DNA of 64,000 nucleotides from Pseudomonas xantholysinigenes (lineage in GTDB: Bacteria; Pseudomonadota; Gammaproteobacteria; Pseudomonadales; Pseudomonadaceae): the NCBI RefSeq assembly GCF_014268885.2, contig NZ_CP077095.1, positions 3,875,001-3,939,000 on the forward strand, given 5' to 3'. The translations under genes were made by a program, and so were the position numbers. How positions within the stretch are numbered: position 1 is the first letter of the stretch; the number at the start of each line of letters is the position of its first letter. Positions 47,412 to 58,993 of this stretch are shown piece by piece. Below the pieces are notes generated by a model. The model was not told where the DNA came from, did not search any database, and worked only from the letters and a program-made list of their open reading frames with translations.

Positions 47412-47545
47412 CCTGTAGGAGCGGCCTCGTGCCGCGAAAGGGCCGCGCAGCGGCCCCGGCGATCTATGCGTCAACGTTGAAATCCTGGGGCCGCTTTCCG
47501 ACCCTTTCCGGCCGGTCCGACGCCTCGGCAAGGCCGCTCCTACAG
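47412..47545. repeat. Inverted pair of REP elements at the mgtE 3' end
   Basis: A 46-bp unit at 47412-47457 (cctgtaggagcggcctcgtg...) contains two hairpins. A facing half-unit, ccgctcctacag, is at 47534-47545. The mgtE stop codon TAG (47542-47540) lies within this second unit. A near-identical 46-bp copy is at 54746-54791. Confidence 0.85.
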
Positions 47546-48982
47546 CAGGAACAGCGTAGCCAGACCGAGGAAGATAAAGAAGCCGCCGCTGTCGGTGACC
47601 GCCGTGATCATCACACTCGACCCCATCGCCGGATCGCGCCCCAGACGCGTCAGGGTCATTGGGATCAACACCCCCATCAATGCGGCGAGCAACAAGTTCA
47701 AGGTCATCGCCGCCGTCATCACCAGACCCAACGACCAGCTCCCATAGAGCCAGAACGCGACCACGCCAATCACCCCACCCCAGATCAGACCATTGAGCAG
47801 CGATACCGCCAGCTCCTTGCGCATCAGGCGGCTGGTGTTGCCCGGCGACACCTGGTCCAACGCCATGGCCCGGACAATCATGGTGATGGTCTGGTTACCC
47901 GAGTTGCCGCCGATACCGGCCACGATCGGCATCAGCGCGGCAAGAGCCACCAGCTTTTCGATGGAGCCTTCGAACAGGCCAATCACCCGCGACGCGACGA
48001 AGGCGGTGATCAGGTTGATCGCCAGCCAGGCCCAACGGTTGCGCAGCGAACGCCAGACCGAAGCGAAGATATCTTCCTCTTCACGCAGACCGGCCATGTT
48101 GAGCACTTCGCTTTCGCTCTCTTCACGGATCAGGTCGACCATCTCGTCGATGGTCAGACGACCGATAAGGCGGTCGTTCTTGTCCACCACAGGCGCAGAC
48201 ACCAGGTCGTAACGCTCGAACGCCTGAGCCGCATCGTAGGCATCTTCCTCGGGGTGGAAGGTCACCGGGTCATTGGCCATGACCTCCGCGACTTTCTTTT
48301 CCGGGTCGTTGACCAACAACCGCTTGATCGGCAGCACACCTTTGAGCTTGCCGTCGTAATCGACCACGAACAATTTGTCGGTGTGCCCCGGCAGCTCCTT
48401 GAGCCGACGTAGGTAGCGCAACACCACTTCGAGGCTGACATCTTCGCGGATGGTCACCATCTCGAAGTCCATCAACGCACCGACCTGCTCCTCGTCATAG
48501 CTCAGGGCCGAGCGCACACGCTCGCGCTGCTGGGCATCGAGGCTTTCCATGAGCTCGTGCACGACGTCACGCGGCAGCTCCGGCGCCAGGTCGGCGAGTT
48601 CGTCGGCGTCCATCTCTTTGGCGGCGGCCAGCAACTCGTGATCATCCATATCGGCGATCAGGGTCTGACGAACAGCGTCGGAAACTTCGAGCAGGATGTC
48701 GCCGTCACGGTCCGAGCGCACCAACTGCCAGACCGTCAGACGGTCTTCCAGCGGCAAGGCTTCAAGGATGTAGGCGATGTCGGCAGGGTGCAGGTCATCG
48801 AGCTTACGCTGCAGCTCGACGAGGTTCTGGCGGTGGACGAGGTTTTCCACCCGGTCATGGTGGTGACCTTCCTGACGGTGCGTCAGGTCCTCGACCACCC
48901 GCTGGCGCTGCAGCAGTTCGATCACCTGGGCCAGGCGATCCTGCAGGCTTTCTTGGGCTTTCTTTACTTCGATTTCGGTCAT
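47540..48982 (-). CDS. mgtE: Magnesium transporter MgtE
   Basis: A 480-residue Mg2+ channel/transporter. The N-terminal acidic superhelical domain (about 30-135) is followed by a CBS pair (about 140-260; LFVVDYDGKLKGVLPIKRLLV; LVSAPVVDKNDRLIGRLTIDEMVDLI). Five transmembrane helices follow (from WAWLAINLITAFVASRVIG), with the selectivity region PIVAGIGGNSGNQT. Mg2+ binding between the domains closes the pore. The ATG at 48982 with GGAG is used. The last codon and stop come from a REP element. Confidence 0.95.
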   Translation of the reverse strand: MTEIEVKKAQESLQDRLAQVIELLQRQRVVEDLTHRQEGHHHDRVENLVHRQNLVELQRKLDDLHPADIAYILEALPLEDRLTVWQLVRSDRDGDILLEVSDAVRQTLIADMDDHELLAAAKEMDADELADLAPELPRDVVHELMESLDAQQRERVRSALSYDEEQVGALMDFEMVTIREDVSLEVVLRYLRRLKELPGHTDKLFVVDYDGKLKGVLPIKRLLVNDPEKKVAEVMANDPVTFHPEEDAYDAAQAFERYDLVSAPVVDKNDRLIGRLTIDEMVDLIREESESEVLNMAGLREEEDIFASVWRSLRNRWAWLAINLITAFVASRVIGLFEGSIEKLVALAALMPIVAGIGGNSGNQTITMIVRAMALDQVSPGNTSRLMRKELAVSLLNGLIWGGVIGVVAFWLYGSWSLGLVMTAAMTLNLLLAALMGVLIPMTLTRLGRDPAMGSSVMITAVTDSGGFFIFLGLATLFLL

Positions 48983-49390
48983 AGGCGAACTCCACTCCCA
49001 GCAGCGGAGCACGCCGGGAGAATCAATCGGTCAGATCTTGCTGTATGAAGCGCGTTAAGGAGTAACTACTGGGTAAGTCCATGGTGGGATTCCACAAGCC
49101 CCGGCGGGGCTGACGGGCGCAATCATACACTGTGCAAGCTGTCGGATCGCTTAAATTTTTGGCCAGAACAATCGTTTGCGCGATAAAGCTATGACAACGC
49201 TCGAAGCCAACAGTGCGACGGTGGGCGCGATAGAAAAAGCACATCGCATTAACGGCCACCTGAAAAATTCACGACCTGCCTCGAACCGTGTAAGACAGCC
49301 TTGTTGGCGGATCAGGTGATGCCACACGAATCGCGATAACTACTGAAAAGCGTAGATGCACATCCGCGACAATTCAGTGCGGCAGAAAAA
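48983..49390. other. Leader/promoter region of mgtE
   Basis: 408 bp without a gene. On the minus strand a possible -10 (TATGAT, 49127-49122) precedes a small hairpin agcccc-ggc-ggggct (49097-49111), which would lie in an mgtE leader of about 130 nt. No known Mg2+ riboswitch pattern is recognised. The part near the tRNA terminator shows nothing notable. Confidence 0.35.
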
Positions 49391-49418
49391 CAAAAAGCCC
49401 GCTCGAATGAGCGGGCTT
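49391..49418 (-). terminator. Terminator of the tRNA-Arg cluster
   Basis: Ten-bp stem aagcccgctc / gagcgggctt with a 4-nt loop and TTTTTG-TTTTT on the minus strand, 10 bp past the last tRNA. Confidence 0.92.
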
Positions 49419-49427
49419 CTTGATGTA

Positions 49428-49504
49428 TGGCGGACTCAGGAGGATTCGAACCTCCGACCGCTCGGTTCGTAGCCGAGTACTCTATCCAGCTGAGCTATGA
49501 GTCC
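49428..49504 (-). tRNA. tRNA-Arg (ACG), copy 4 in transcription order
   Basis: A 77-nt tRNA with CCA encoded; acceptor GGACTCA/TGAGTCC; anticodon loop CTACGAA (anticodon ACG, read as ICG). Last of four identical tandem copies. Confidence 0.97.
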
Positions 49505-49575
49505 GTAGGTGGTAGTTTTAGACCAGGTTACCACTGGTGGGTGAAACAGCCTTGCAAGCAAAGCCACTTCAAAAG

Positions 49576-49652
49576 TGGCGGACTCAGGAGGATTCGAACC
49601 TCCGACCGCTCGGTTCGTAGCCGAGTACTCTATCCAGCTGAGCTATGAGTCC
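49576..49652 (-). tRNA. tRNA-Arg (ACG), copy 3
   Basis: Same 77-nt sequence as the neighbouring copies, anticodon ACG. The repeat period is 147-148 bp, with a 71-bp spacer nearly identical between copies. Confidence 0.97.
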
Positions 49653-49722
49653 GTAGGGTAGTTTTAGACCAGGTTACCACTGGTGGGTTGAAACAGCCTT
49701 GCTAGCAAAGCCACTTCAAAAG

Positions 49723-49799
49723 TGGCGGACTCAGGAGGATTCGAACCTCCGACCGCTCGGTTCGTAGCCGAGTACTCTATCCAGCTGAGCTATGAGTCC
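49723..49799 (-). tRNA. tRNA-Arg (ACG), copy 2
   Basis: Identical 77-nt tRNA-Arg, anticodon ACG, CCA encoded. Confidence 0.97.
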
Positions 49800-49869
49800 G
49801 TGGGGTAGTTTTAGACCAGATTACCACTGGTTGATTGAAGCAGCCTTGCTAGCAAAGCCACTTCAAAAG

Positions 49870-49946
49870 TGGCGGACTCAGGAGGATTCGAACCTCCGAC
49901 CGCTCGGTTCGTAGCCGAGTACTCTATCCAGCTGAGCTATGAGTCC
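49870..49946 (-). tRNA. tRNA-Arg (ACG), copy 1
   Basis: Identical 77-nt tRNA-Arg, anticodon ACG. It follows tRNA-Ser(GCU) by 48 bp on the same strand, so all five are likely processed from one precursor. Confidence 0.97.
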
Positions 49947-49994
49947 GTGTCTTGCTGTGCCATTCAGATCGCACTAAGCGCTCTAGGCAAATAA

Positions 49995-50085
49995 TGGCGG
50001 TGAAGGGGGGATTCGAACCCCCGATACCCTTATGAGGTATACTCCCTTAGCAGGGGAGCGCCTTCGGCCACTCGGCCACCTCACC
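49995..50085 (-). tRNA. tRNA-Ser (GCU)
   Basis: A 91-nt class II tRNA with a long variable arm (TATACCTCATAAGGGTATC region), CCA encoded and anticodon loop CTGCTAA (anticodon GCU). It is the first RNA of the cluster, 72 bp after csrA. Confidence 0.96.
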
Positions 50086-50157
50086 GCAACACGAGGCGAA
50101 TATTAAACACACCCTTCCTCGTTTGCAACCCTTTTTTTGAAAAAAACTTCAAAAAAA

Positions 50158-50346
50158 TTAAAGGCTTGGCTCCTCGTCCTTCTCTTTCTTGATCCGCAGG
50201 TAGATTTCCTCGCGGTGAACAGCCACTTCCTTGGGCGCGCTAACGCCAATACGCACCTGGTTGCCTTTGACACCCAGGACCGTCACGGTGATCTCACCGT
50301 CACCAATGATCAGGCTCTCGGCGCACCGACGAGTCAGAATCAGCAT
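50158..50346 (-). CDS. csrA: Carbon storage regulator CsrA/RsmA
   Basis: A 62-residue RNA-binding dimer. The key residues Leu4 and Arg44 ([11 protein letters not shown]) are intact. It binds ANGGA motifs in leaders and blocks translation, and is titrated by RsmY/RsmZ. RsmY levels are in turn set by the HptB-HsbR-HsbA module coded at the other end of this window. The ATG at 50346 has GAGGAG. The position between lysC and tRNA-Ser is classical for Pseudomonas. Confidence 0.97.
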   Translation of the reverse strand: MLILTRRCAESLIIGDGEITVTVLGVKGNQVRIGVSAPKEVAVHREEIYLRIKKEKDEEPSL

Positions 50347-50468
50347 AGTTTTCTCCTCACTTGAATCTTCAGGGACAACAGTCTTTGTTAACGAGGCCTG
50401 CCGGGGACGACGGCATAAGGCCCGGGACAACTGCCGGCGGCGCCTGGACAGGGACACCACCAGCGGGC

Positions 50469-50499
50469 AAAAACGCGAAGGGCGCGGCAAGCCGCGCCC
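50469..50499 (-). terminator. Probable terminator of lysC
   Basis: A 9-bp GC stem gggcgcggc / gccgcgccc with an AA loop; on the minus strand TTCGCG-TTTTT follows. The distance between stem and T-run is slightly long. Confidence 0.6.
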
Positions 50500-50513
50500 C
50501 TCCAGGCAGCGCC

Positions 50514-51749
50514 TTACTCGCCCTGTCGGGCGGGCGCATCGAGCTCGAACGCGGTGTGCAGCGCGCGCACGGCCAGCTCCAGGTACTTCTCTTCGATCAC
50601 CACCGAAACCTTGATTTCGGAGGTGGAGATCATCTGGATATTGATGCTCTCCTTGGCCAGGGCTTCGAACATGCGGCTGGCGACACCCGCGTGGGAGCGC
50701 ATGCCGACACCGACGATCGACACCTTGGCGATCTTGGTGTCGCCGATCACTTCACGCGCGCCGATTTCACGGGCGGTGTTCTCCAGCACGCTCAGCGCCT
50801 TCTCGTACTCATTGCGGTGCACGGTGAAGGTGAAGTCGGTGGTGTTATCGTGCGAGACGTTCTGCACGATCATGTCGACTTCGATGTTGGCCGCGCTGAT
50901 CGGGCCGAGGATCTTGAAGGCAACGCCTGGGGTATCCGGGACGCCACGAATGGTCAGCTTGGCCTCATCACGGTTGAAGGCGATACCGGAAATGATCGGC
51001 TGTTCCATGGATTCCTCTTCATCGATGGTAATGAGGGTACCCGGACCCTCCTTGAAGCTGTGCAGCACGCGCAGCGGGACGTTGTACTTGCCGGCGAACT
51101 CAACCGAGCGGATCTGCAGCACCTTGGAGCCGAGGCTGGCCATTTCCAGCATCTCCTCGAAGGTGATCTTCTCCAGGCGCTGGGCCTGGGGCACGACACG
51201 CGGGTCGGTGGTGTAGACGCCGTCGACATCGGTGTAGATCTGACACTCGTCAGCCTTCAGCGCCGCCGCCAGGGCCACGCCAGTGGTGTCGGAGCCGCCA
51301 CGGCCGAGGGTGGTGATGTTGCCGTGCTCGTCGACGCCCTGGAAACCGGCCACCACCACAACACGCCCGGCCTTGAGGTCGGCGCGGATCTTCTGGTCGT
51401 CGATCTGCAGGATGCGCGCCTTATTGTGCGCACTGTCGGTGAGGATGCGCACCTGGTTGCCGGTGTAGGACACCGCCGGCACGCCGCGCTTCATCAGGGC
51501 CATGGACAACAGGGCGATGGTGACCTGCTCGCCGGTCGAAACGATCACGTCCAACTCGCGCGGTTCCGGCTTGTCGGTGATCTGCTTGGCCAGGTCGATC
51601 AGGCGGTTGGTTTCCCCGCTCATCGCCGACAGCACGACCACCAGGTCGGTGCCTTGCTCGCGGAATTTCTTGACCTTGTCGGCAACCTGCTCGATCCGCT
51701 CGATGGAACCGACAGAGGTACCGCCAAATTTCTGTACGATCAACGCCAT
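50514..51749 (-). CDS. lysC: Aspartate kinase LysC
   Basis: A 411-residue monofunctional aspartokinase. The kinase signature KFGGTS is at residues 7-12, [14 protein letters not shown] about 155, and two C-terminal ACT domains follow ([43 protein letters not shown]). It makes aspartyl phosphate for Lys, Thr and Met and is feedback-inhibited by Lys/Thr through the ACT domains. An internal start giving a separate beta subunit, as in some families, cannot be judged here. Confidence 0.97.
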   Translation of the reverse strand: MALIVQKFGGTSVGSIERIEQVADKVKKFREQGTDLVVVLSAMSGETNRLIDLAKQITDKPEPRELDVIVSTGEQVTIALLSMALMKRGVPAVSYTGNQVRILTDSAHNKARILQIDDQKIRADLKAGRVVVVAGFQGVDEHGNITTLGRGGSDTTGVALAAALKADECQIYTDVDGVYTTDPRVVPQAQRLEKITFEEMLEMASLGSKVLQIRSVEFAGKYNVPLRVLHSFKEGPGTLITIDEEESMEQPIISGIAFNRDEAKLTIRGVPDTPGVAFKILGPISAANIEVDMIVQNVSHDNTTDFTFTVHRNEYEKALSVLENTAREIGAREVIGDTKIAKVSIVGVGMRSHAGVASRMFEALAKESINIQMISTSEIKVSVVIEEKYLELAVRALHTAFELDAPARQGE

Positions 51750-51831
51750 TTCAAAGGTGCCTCAGCCCTCAAGGGCCCCAAAAAACAATCCAACATGAAG
51801 CGGCCGGTGACTGGACACCGGCCGCCTCATC

Positions 51832-54456
51832 TCAAAGACCCTGCTCGGCGAACGGCACGGCCAGGGCCAGGGCCTGGTCCAGCGCGGCGACGTCGACGCC
51901 ACCGCCCTGGGCCATGTCCGGACGACCACCGCCCTTGCCACCCACCACTGCAGCGGCTTGCTTCATCAGATCGCCAGCCTTGAGTTGGCCGGAGAGGTCC
52001 TTGGTCACGCCAGCCACCAGCACGACCTTGCCCTCATGCTCGCTGCCCAGCAGGATCACTGCATGGCCGAGCTTGTTCTTCAGTTGATCGACGAGCGCCA
52101 GCAGAGCCTTGCCATCCTGCCCATCCAGGCGGGCGGCAAGCACCTTGGCACCCTTGACCTCAACGGCCGCGTTGGAGAGATCATCCCCGGCGGCGCTGGC
52201 GGCCTTGGCCTGCAACTGCTCGAGTTGCTTTTCCAGCTGGCGGTTGCGCTCGAGCACAGCCGACAGCTTGTCGATCACATTGTCGCGATTACCCTTGACC
52301 AGCTGCGCGGCTTCCTTGACCTGCTCTTCGGCAGCGTTCAGGTAGGCCAGCGCGGCGGCACCGGTGATCGCTTCGATACGGCGCACGCCAGAGGCCACGC
52401 CGCCTTCGCTGATGATCTTGAACACGGCGATGTCGCCAGTGCGCTTGGCATGGATGCCACCGCACAGCTCGACGGAGAAGTCACCGCCCATGCTCAGCAC
52501 GCGCACGGTGTCGCCATACTTTTCACCAAACAGCGCCATGGCGCCCTTGGCCTTGGCAGTCTCGATATCGGTCAGCTCGGTTTCGACCGGGGTGTTCTTG
52601 CGCACCTCGCGGTTGACGATGTCTTCCAAGGCCTTGATCTGCTCAGGCTTGACCGCCTCGAAGTGGCTGAAGTCAAAGCGCAGGCGCTGGCTGTCCACCA
52701 GCGAGCCCTTCTGCTGCACGTGCTCGCCCAGGACCTGGCGCAGCGCCTCGTGCAGCAGGTGGGTGGCCGAGTGATTCAGCGAGGTGGCGTGCTGCACCTC
52801 GGCGTCGACCTTGGCCTCGACCGGCGAGCCGATGACCAGCGCGCCACTGGCGACCACGCCGTGGTGCAGGAAGGCACCGCCAGTCTTGGTGGTGTCACGC
52901 ACATCGAAGCGCGCGGCGCCGGCTTGCAGGTAGCCAGTGTCGCCGACCTGGCCACCGGACTCGGCGTAGAACGGCGTGCGATCGAGGACCACGACGCCCT
53001 CCTCGCCTTCACCCAGTTGATCGACCGCTTGGCCATCCTTGTACAGGGCGATGATCTTGCCCTGGCCTTCGGTGGCGTCGTAACCGAGGAAGTCGGTAGC
53101 GGTGTCGACCTTGACCAGGCTGTTGTAGTCCATGCCGAAGGCGCTGGCGGAGCGGGCACGCTCGCGCTGGGCCTCCATCTCGCGCTCGAAGCCGACTTCG
53201 TCGATGCTCAGTTCGCGCTCGCGGGCGATGTCGGCAGTCAGGTCCATGGGGAAGCCGTAGGTGTCGTACAGCTTGAACACCACGTCGCCCGGTACCACCT
53301 TGCCCTGCAGCTGGGCCAGGTCTTGCTCGAGGATGCGCAGGCCCTGCTCGAGGGTCTTGGCGAACTGCTCTTCCTCGGTCTTGAGCACGCGCTCGATGTG
53401 CGCCTGCTGGCTCTTGAGCTCAGGGAAGGCTTCGCCCATCTCGGCCACCAGCGCGGCGACGATCTTGTGGAAGAAGCTGCCCTTGGCGCCGAGCTTGTTG
53501 CCATGGCGGCAGGCCCGACGAATGATGCGGCGCAGTACATAGCCACGGCCTTCGTTGGAAGGCAGCACGCCATCGGCGACCAGGAAGCCGCAGGAACGGA
53601 TGTGGTCGGCAACCACCTTCAGCGAAGGCTGGTCGTCATTGCTGCAACCAATGGCTTCGGCGGCGGCGGCCAGCAGGCTCTGGAACAGGTCGATCTCGTA
53701 GTTCGAGTGCACGTGCTGCATCACCGCACTGATGCGTTCCAGGCCCATGCCGGTGTCCACCGACGGCGCCGGCAGCGGATGCAGAACGCCATCGGCGGTG
53801 CGGTTGAACTGCATGAAGACGTTGTTCCAGATCTCGATGTAACGGTCGCCGTCTTCTTCCGGCGAGCCGGGTGGGCCGCCCCAGATGTCGGCGCCGTGAT
53901 CGTAGAAAATCTCGGTGCATGGGCCGCACGGGCCGGTGTCGCCCATGGTCCAGAAGTTATCGGAGGCGTACGGGGCGCCTTTGTTGTCGCCGATGCGCAC
54001 CATGCGCTCGGCCGGCACGCCGACTTCCTTGGTCCAGATATCGTAGGCCTCGTCATCGCTGGCGTAGACGGTGACCCACAGTTTTTCCTTCGGCAGGTTC
54101 AGCCACTTGTCCGAAGTCAGGAAGGTCCAGGCGAAAGTGATGGCGTCGCGCTTGAAATAGTCGCCGAAGCTGAAGTTGCCCAGCATCTCGAAGAAGGTGT
54201 GATGACGGGCGGTGTAGCCGACGTTTTCCAGGTCGTTGTGCTTGCCACCGGCGCGCACGCATTTCTGGCTGCTGACCGCGCGGGTGTAGGCGCGCTTTTC
54301 CTGGCCGAGGAAGCAGTCCTTGAACTGGTTCATGCCGGCGTTGGTGAACAGCAGGGTCGGGTCATTGCCCGGGATCAGGGAGCTGGAGGCAACGCGAGTA
54401 TGTCCCTGCTCTTCGAAGAAGCGGAGGAAGGCTTCACGGATTTCTGCGCTTTTCAT
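51832..54456 (-). CDS. alaS: Alanyl-tRNA synthetase
   Basis: An 874-residue class II synthetase with aminoacylation domain ([26 protein letters not shown]), editing domain ([12 protein letters not shown] and [12 protein letters not shown] zinc ligands) and a C-Ala domain with Gly-rich [15 protein letters not shown] near the end. The ATG at 54456 with GGAAG gives the normal start [11 protein letters not shown]; the 21-residue extension is rejected. A hairpin without T-run (51798-51825) separates it from lysC, so read-through is possible. Confidence 0.98.
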   Translation of the reverse strand: MKSAEIREAFLRFFEEQGHTRVASSSLIPGNDPTLLFTNAGMNQFKDCFLGQEKRAYTRAVSSQKCVRAGGKHNDLENVGYTARHHTFFEMLGNFSFGDYFKRDAITFAWTFLTSDKWLNLPKEKLWVTVYASDDEAYDIWTKEVGVPAERMVRIGDNKGAPYASDNFWTMGDTGPCGPCTEIFYDHGADIWGGPPGSPEEDGDRYIEIWNNVFMQFNRTADGVLHPLPAPSVDTGMGLERISAVMQHVHSNYEIDLFQSLLAAAAEAIGCSNDDQPSLKVVADHIRSCGFLVADGVLPSNEGRGYVLRRIIRRACRHGNKLGAKGSFFHKIVAALVAEMGEAFPELKSQQAHIERVLKTEEEQFAKTLEQGLRILEQDLAQLQGKVVPGDVVFKLYDTYGFPMDLTADIARERELSIDEVGFEREMEAQRERARSASAFGMDYNSLVKVDTATDFLGYDATEGQGKIIALYKDGQAVDQLGEGEEGVVVLDRTPFYAESGGQVGDTGYLQAGAARFDVRDTTKTGGAFLHHGVVASGALVIGSPVEAKVDAEVQHATSLNHSATHLLHEALRQVLGEHVQQKGSLVDSQRLRFDFSHFEAVKPEQIKALEDIVNREVRKNTPVETELTDIETAKAKGAMALFGEKYGDTVRVLSMGGDFSVELCGGIHAKRTGDIAVFKIISEGGVASGVRRIEAITGAAALAYLNAAEEQVKEAAQLVKGNRDNVIDKLSAVLERNRQLEKQLEQLQAKAASAAGDDLSNAAVEVKGAKVLAARLDGQDGKALLALVDQLKNKLGHAVILLGSEHEGKVVLVAGVTKDLSGQLKAGDLMKQAAAVVGGKGGGRPDMAQGGGVDVAALDQALALAVPFAEQGL

Positions 54457-54834
54457 AGGTTCTTCCACGGAAACGGCGGCCACACGTCGAATCGACGAAA
54501 CGACGGCAAAGGGCCGCATTATATCGGTCCTGCAGTCTCGGTGCAGTGTGTTTGTGCGATAGATGCCGTCGGTTGGACGGTTTATCAGACTAAAGCAGTT
54601 GGAAACGGCATGACCGCGATGCTAAAGCCAGGGTTTCGCTGCTGGCAAGCCAATTACGGTCCTGGGACGGGGAAAATTAACAGGTTGGTGAATTAAAAGA
54701 ATTTCATCACCGAAGGGATCCAAAACCAGTCAAGCGCAGAACGCTCCTGTAGGAGCGGCCTTGTGCCGCGAAAGGGCTGCGTAGCAGCCCCAGGATTTCC
54801 ATGTTGAGCAAAGATCGCCGGGGGCGCGCAAGCC
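54457..54834. other. Intergenic region astE - alaS
   Basis: 378 bp. The alaS-proximal 200 bp should hold its promoter and is AT-richer than its surroundings; no clear boxes. The astE-proximal part has one REP element (54746-54791). No good open frame is seen. Confidence 0.5.
54746..54791. repeat. REP-type element downstream of astE
   Basis: A 46-bp unit (cctgtaggagcggccttgtg...) with two hairpins. It differs from the copy at 47412-47457 at a few positions; two of these are paired changes that keep the second stem (gggccgc/gcggccc versus gggctgc/gcagccc). Confidence 0.85.
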
Positions 54835-55842
54835 TCAGGCCAGGCGTTGGCCCGAATCCGGCACGATCAGGATACCGGCGCGCAACCCATTCTTGACCTT
54901 GGGGTTGGGGAAGATGATCCGCGCACCCTCTTCCTCGACCACCCAGCGCGTCTCGGCCAGGTCCTCGGCCAGCAGGTAGCCCTTGCTCAGCTCGGAGAAG
55001 TTCTCGATGTCCGCCGGCAGGTGCAGGTGGAAACTGTCGCTGTGCTTGATGATCTCGCGGGCGACACTGAACAGCTTGAGGCCCTCGAGGGACTGCTCGG
55101 TCTGCGGTTCGCTGTCTTCGATAAGCTGGATCAGCCGGGTTTCGAGCCTGTCGAGATTGACCTCTTCGTTCTGTCCGAACGGACGAGCCTTGCCAAGCTC
55201 CAGGGTGAAGGCTTCGGCATCGAGCTGCTCGTAGGTAAAGGCGCTGAAAGTGATCGACGACTTGCTCTGCAGCAGGACTGCTTCCATGCCGGCCGCCGCA
55301 AGACGGGCAAGCTCGCGACGAGAGTGCGTGCGCCCCTCTTTGAAGGGATACAGGGCGAACTGCTCGATCTTGGACCCACGAATGGCGGTATGCAGGTCGT
55401 AATGCAGGCGGGTGCGCTCGGGCTTGCTGAAAAACACTCGGGCAAACTGTTCGAGCTCCGCGGCGCGCAGTGCCTCGAAACCACTGGACAGCTCGTGCCG
55501 ACCATTGAACAGGCGGTTGATGTCCTGCTCGATGAAACGCTCGCCCTTGCGGATCGCCGCCGGATTGCCGAACAGGAACAAGACGCGCGCGCGCGGCTTG
55601 ATCTTGCCGTTGGCCACCCCATGCAGCAGGCGCTCGAGCAACTCGATCGGTGCCGTCTCGTTGCCATGGATACCTGCCGAGAGCAGCAGGTCGAGCCCAC
55701 AATCCTCACCTTCGGGAGGACGCACTTCCAACGCGCCCTCCCCCAGCCAGCGCAAACGCACGCCCCTGGTGGTCACTTGGGTCTTCTCGGCCGGTTCGTG
55801 ATCGGTCAGGGTCAGCTCAAGCAGTTTGCCAAGGGCGAGCAT
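54835..55842 (-). CDS. astE: Succinylglutamate desuccinylase AstE
   Basis: A 335-residue zinc hydrolase of the AstE/AspA family. Zinc ligands are in GIHGNETAP (His, Glu) and [12 protein letters not shown] (His). It performs the last AST step: N-succinylglutamate to succinate and glutamate. The ATG at 55842 with AAGGAAG is used. It is the last gene of the aru operon. Confidence 0.95.
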   Translation of the reverse strand: MLALGKLLELTLTDHEPAEKTQVTTRGVRLRWLGEGALEVRPPEGEDCGLDLLLSAGIHGNETAPIELLERLLHGVANGKIKPRARVLFLFGNPAAIRKGERFIEQDINRLFNGRHELSSGFEALRAAELEQFARVFFSKPERTRLHYDLHTAIRGSKIEQFALYPFKEGRTHSRRELARLAAAGMEAVLLQSKSSITFSAFTYEQLDAEAFTLELGKARPFGQNEEVNLDRLETRLIQLIEDSEPQTEQSLEGLKLFSVAREIIKHSDSFHLHLPADIENFSELSKGYLLAEDLAETRWVVEEEGARIIFPNPKVKNGLRAGILIVPDSGQRLA

Positions 55843-55852
55843 AGGCGCTTCC

Positions 55853-56140
55853 TTAGTGGTGGTGGCCGCAATCCGGGCCATGGACGTGGTCGTCGTCACC
55901 GGCATCGGCCGGTTCCATTTCCAGTTGCAGGCTGACCAGGTTGGTGGCCATCGGGCGCAGCAGCAGGTTGGCGTACTCGGTGTCGTCTTCTTCGACATCC
56001 ACGCCAATCAGCAATTGGCCGCGGCCATCCTGCTGAATCCACACTTCCTTGCCTTGCCAGACCACGGCAAAACGCGTGCAGGAGGTTTCCAGCTGGGTGC
56101 CGTCTTCATCTTCCAGGATCAGGCGCAGGGCGTCGGACAT
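55853..56140 (-). CDS. Conserved small protein with a His-rich C-terminal tail, in the AST operon
   Basis: A 95-residue acidic protein of unknown function found in the AST operon between astB and astE. The body is beta-prone ([44 protein letters not shown]). The end is [11 protein letters not shown] (H85, H87, C91, H93-H95), a probable metal-binding tail. Since AstE is a zinc enzyme, a metal-delivery role is conceivable but unproven. It starts 16 bp after the astB stop and ends 10 bp before astE. Confidence 0.8.
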   Translation of the reverse strand: MSDALRLILEDEDGTQLETSCTRFAVVWQGKEVWIQQDGRGQLLIGVDVEEDDTEYANLLLRPMATNLVSLQLEMEPADAGDDDHVHGPDCGHHH

Positions 56141-56156
56141 CAGGGTTTTCTCTCTA

Positions 56157-57506
56157 TCAAGGTTGGCGTTGGAACGGATAGACCGAACCCAGCTTGAGGA
56201 TCTGGGTCAGTTCATCCAGTGCCGTGCGGCACTCGACCAGCAACTGCGGATCGGCCAGGTCCGCTTCGCCAAGGCGATCGCGGTAGTGCCTGTCGACCCA
56301 CTGCACCAGGGTGTCGTACAGCGAGGCGGTCATGATAACGCCTTGGTTGACCGCCGCCAGTTCGTTTTCCTTCAACGCCACGCGCAGGCGCAGGCAAGCC
56401 GGGCCGCCGCCGTTCTGCATGCTCTGCTTGAGGTCGAACACCTTGACCTCCTTGATCGGGCCACCCTGGCTGGTCAGCTGGCCCAGATACGCCCAGACGC
56501 GCTCGTTGTTGCGGCATTCCTCTGGCACCACCAGCAGCATCGAGCCGTCCTCGCGGCTGAGCAGCTGGCTGTTGAACAGGTAGGAACGCACCGCGTCCTC
56601 CACCGTCACCGCCGAACGCGGCACACAGATGGCCTGGAAGTTGCCACCCTTGCTGGCCAGTTTAGCCTGCAGTTGGCCAAGCACCGCGTCGGTGTCGAGG
56701 AAGGCGTCCTCGTGGTAGAACAGCACCTCGCCGTTGCCCACCGCGATCACATCGTTGTGGAACACACCCTGGTCGATCACCGCCGGGTTCTGTTGAGCGT
56801 AGACCACGCCATCGTCGCGCAGGCCGTGCAACCGGGCCACCGCCTGCGAGGCTTCCAGGGTCTGGCGCGCCGGATACTTCTGCGGCGCGGGGTAGCGGCT
56901 GTCGAAGGCACTGCGGCCATAGACGAAGAACTCGACGCCGGCATCGCCGTAGGCACGGCAGAAGCGGGTATGGTTGGCCGCGCCCTCGTCACCGAACTGG
57001 GCCACCGCCGGCAGCGCCTGATGATGGGCGAAGACCTTGTCGTCATTGAACATGGCGCCCAGCACGCGACTGGTGGTCGGGTGCTCGATGCTGCGGTGGT
57101 ACTTGCAGTTGAGGTTGGCGGCGGTGAAGTGCACGCGGCCGTCAGCGGTGTCGGCGCTGGGGCTGACGGTGGCGGCGTTGGCCACCCACATGCTCGAGGC
57201 CGAGCAACTGGCCACCAGCAGCGGCATGGCCTCCTTCGCGGCGCGCTGGATCACTTCGGCGTCGCTGCCGGTGAAGCCCAGGCGACGCAGCGCGGCCACG
57301 TCCGGGCGCTCCTGCGGCGCCAGCACGCCCTGCTGGAAGCCCATTTCCATCAGCGCCTTCATTTTCGCCAGGCCCTGACGCGCCGCCTCGCGCGGGTTGG
57401 AACCCTGCTGGCTGTTGCTCTGCGAGGCCACGTTGCCGTACGACAGGCCGCCGTAGTTGTGGGTCGGCCCCACCAGGCCATCAAAATTCACTTCATAGGA
57501 TTTCAT
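56157..57506 (-). CDS. astB: N-succinylarginine dihydrolase AstB
   Basis: A 449-residue guanidine-modifying enzyme of the amidinotransferase fold (N-terminal [18 protein letters not shown]; active-site Cys in [10 protein letters not shown], His about 250 in the [11 protein letters not shown] to [13 protein letters not shown] region). It converts N2-succinylarginine to succinylornithine with release of 2 NH3 and CO2, the second AST step. It starts 23 bp after astD. Confidence 0.96.
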   Translation of the reverse strand: MKSYEVNFDGLVGPTHNYGGLSYGNVASQSNSQQGSNPREAARQGLAKMKALMEMGFQQGVLAPQERPDVAALRRLGFTGSDAEVIQRAAKEAMPLLVASCSASSMWVANAATVSPSADTADGRVHFTAANLNCKYHRSIEHPTTSRVLGAMFNDDKVFAHHQALPAVAQFGDEGAANHTRFCRAYGDAGVEFFVYGRSAFDSRYPAPQKYPARQTLEASQAVARLHGLRDDGVVYAQQNPAVIDQGVFHNDVIAVGNGEVLFYHEDAFLDTDAVLGQLQAKLASKGGNFQAICVPRSAVTVEDAVRSYLFNSQLLSREDGSMLLVVPEECRNNERVWAYLGQLTSQGGPIKEVKVFDLKQSMQNGGGPACLRLRVALKENELAAVNQGVIMTASLYDTLVQWVDRHYRDRLGEADLADPQLLVECRTALDELTQILKLGSVYPFQRQP

Positions 57507-57529
57507 CGGCTAAGCTCCGAGACCTGTTG

Positions 57530-58993
<1,464 letters not shown>

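Noticed and set aside
49097..49111. Possible Mg2+ riboswitch in the mgtE leader
   Set aside because: Only one short hairpin is visible; no M-box-like architecture or terminator/anti-terminator pair can be drawn.
51958..54696. A 912-codon frame antisense to alaS
   Set aside because: Shadow of alaS with repetitive Leu/Gly/His/Gln composition and no recognisable motif.
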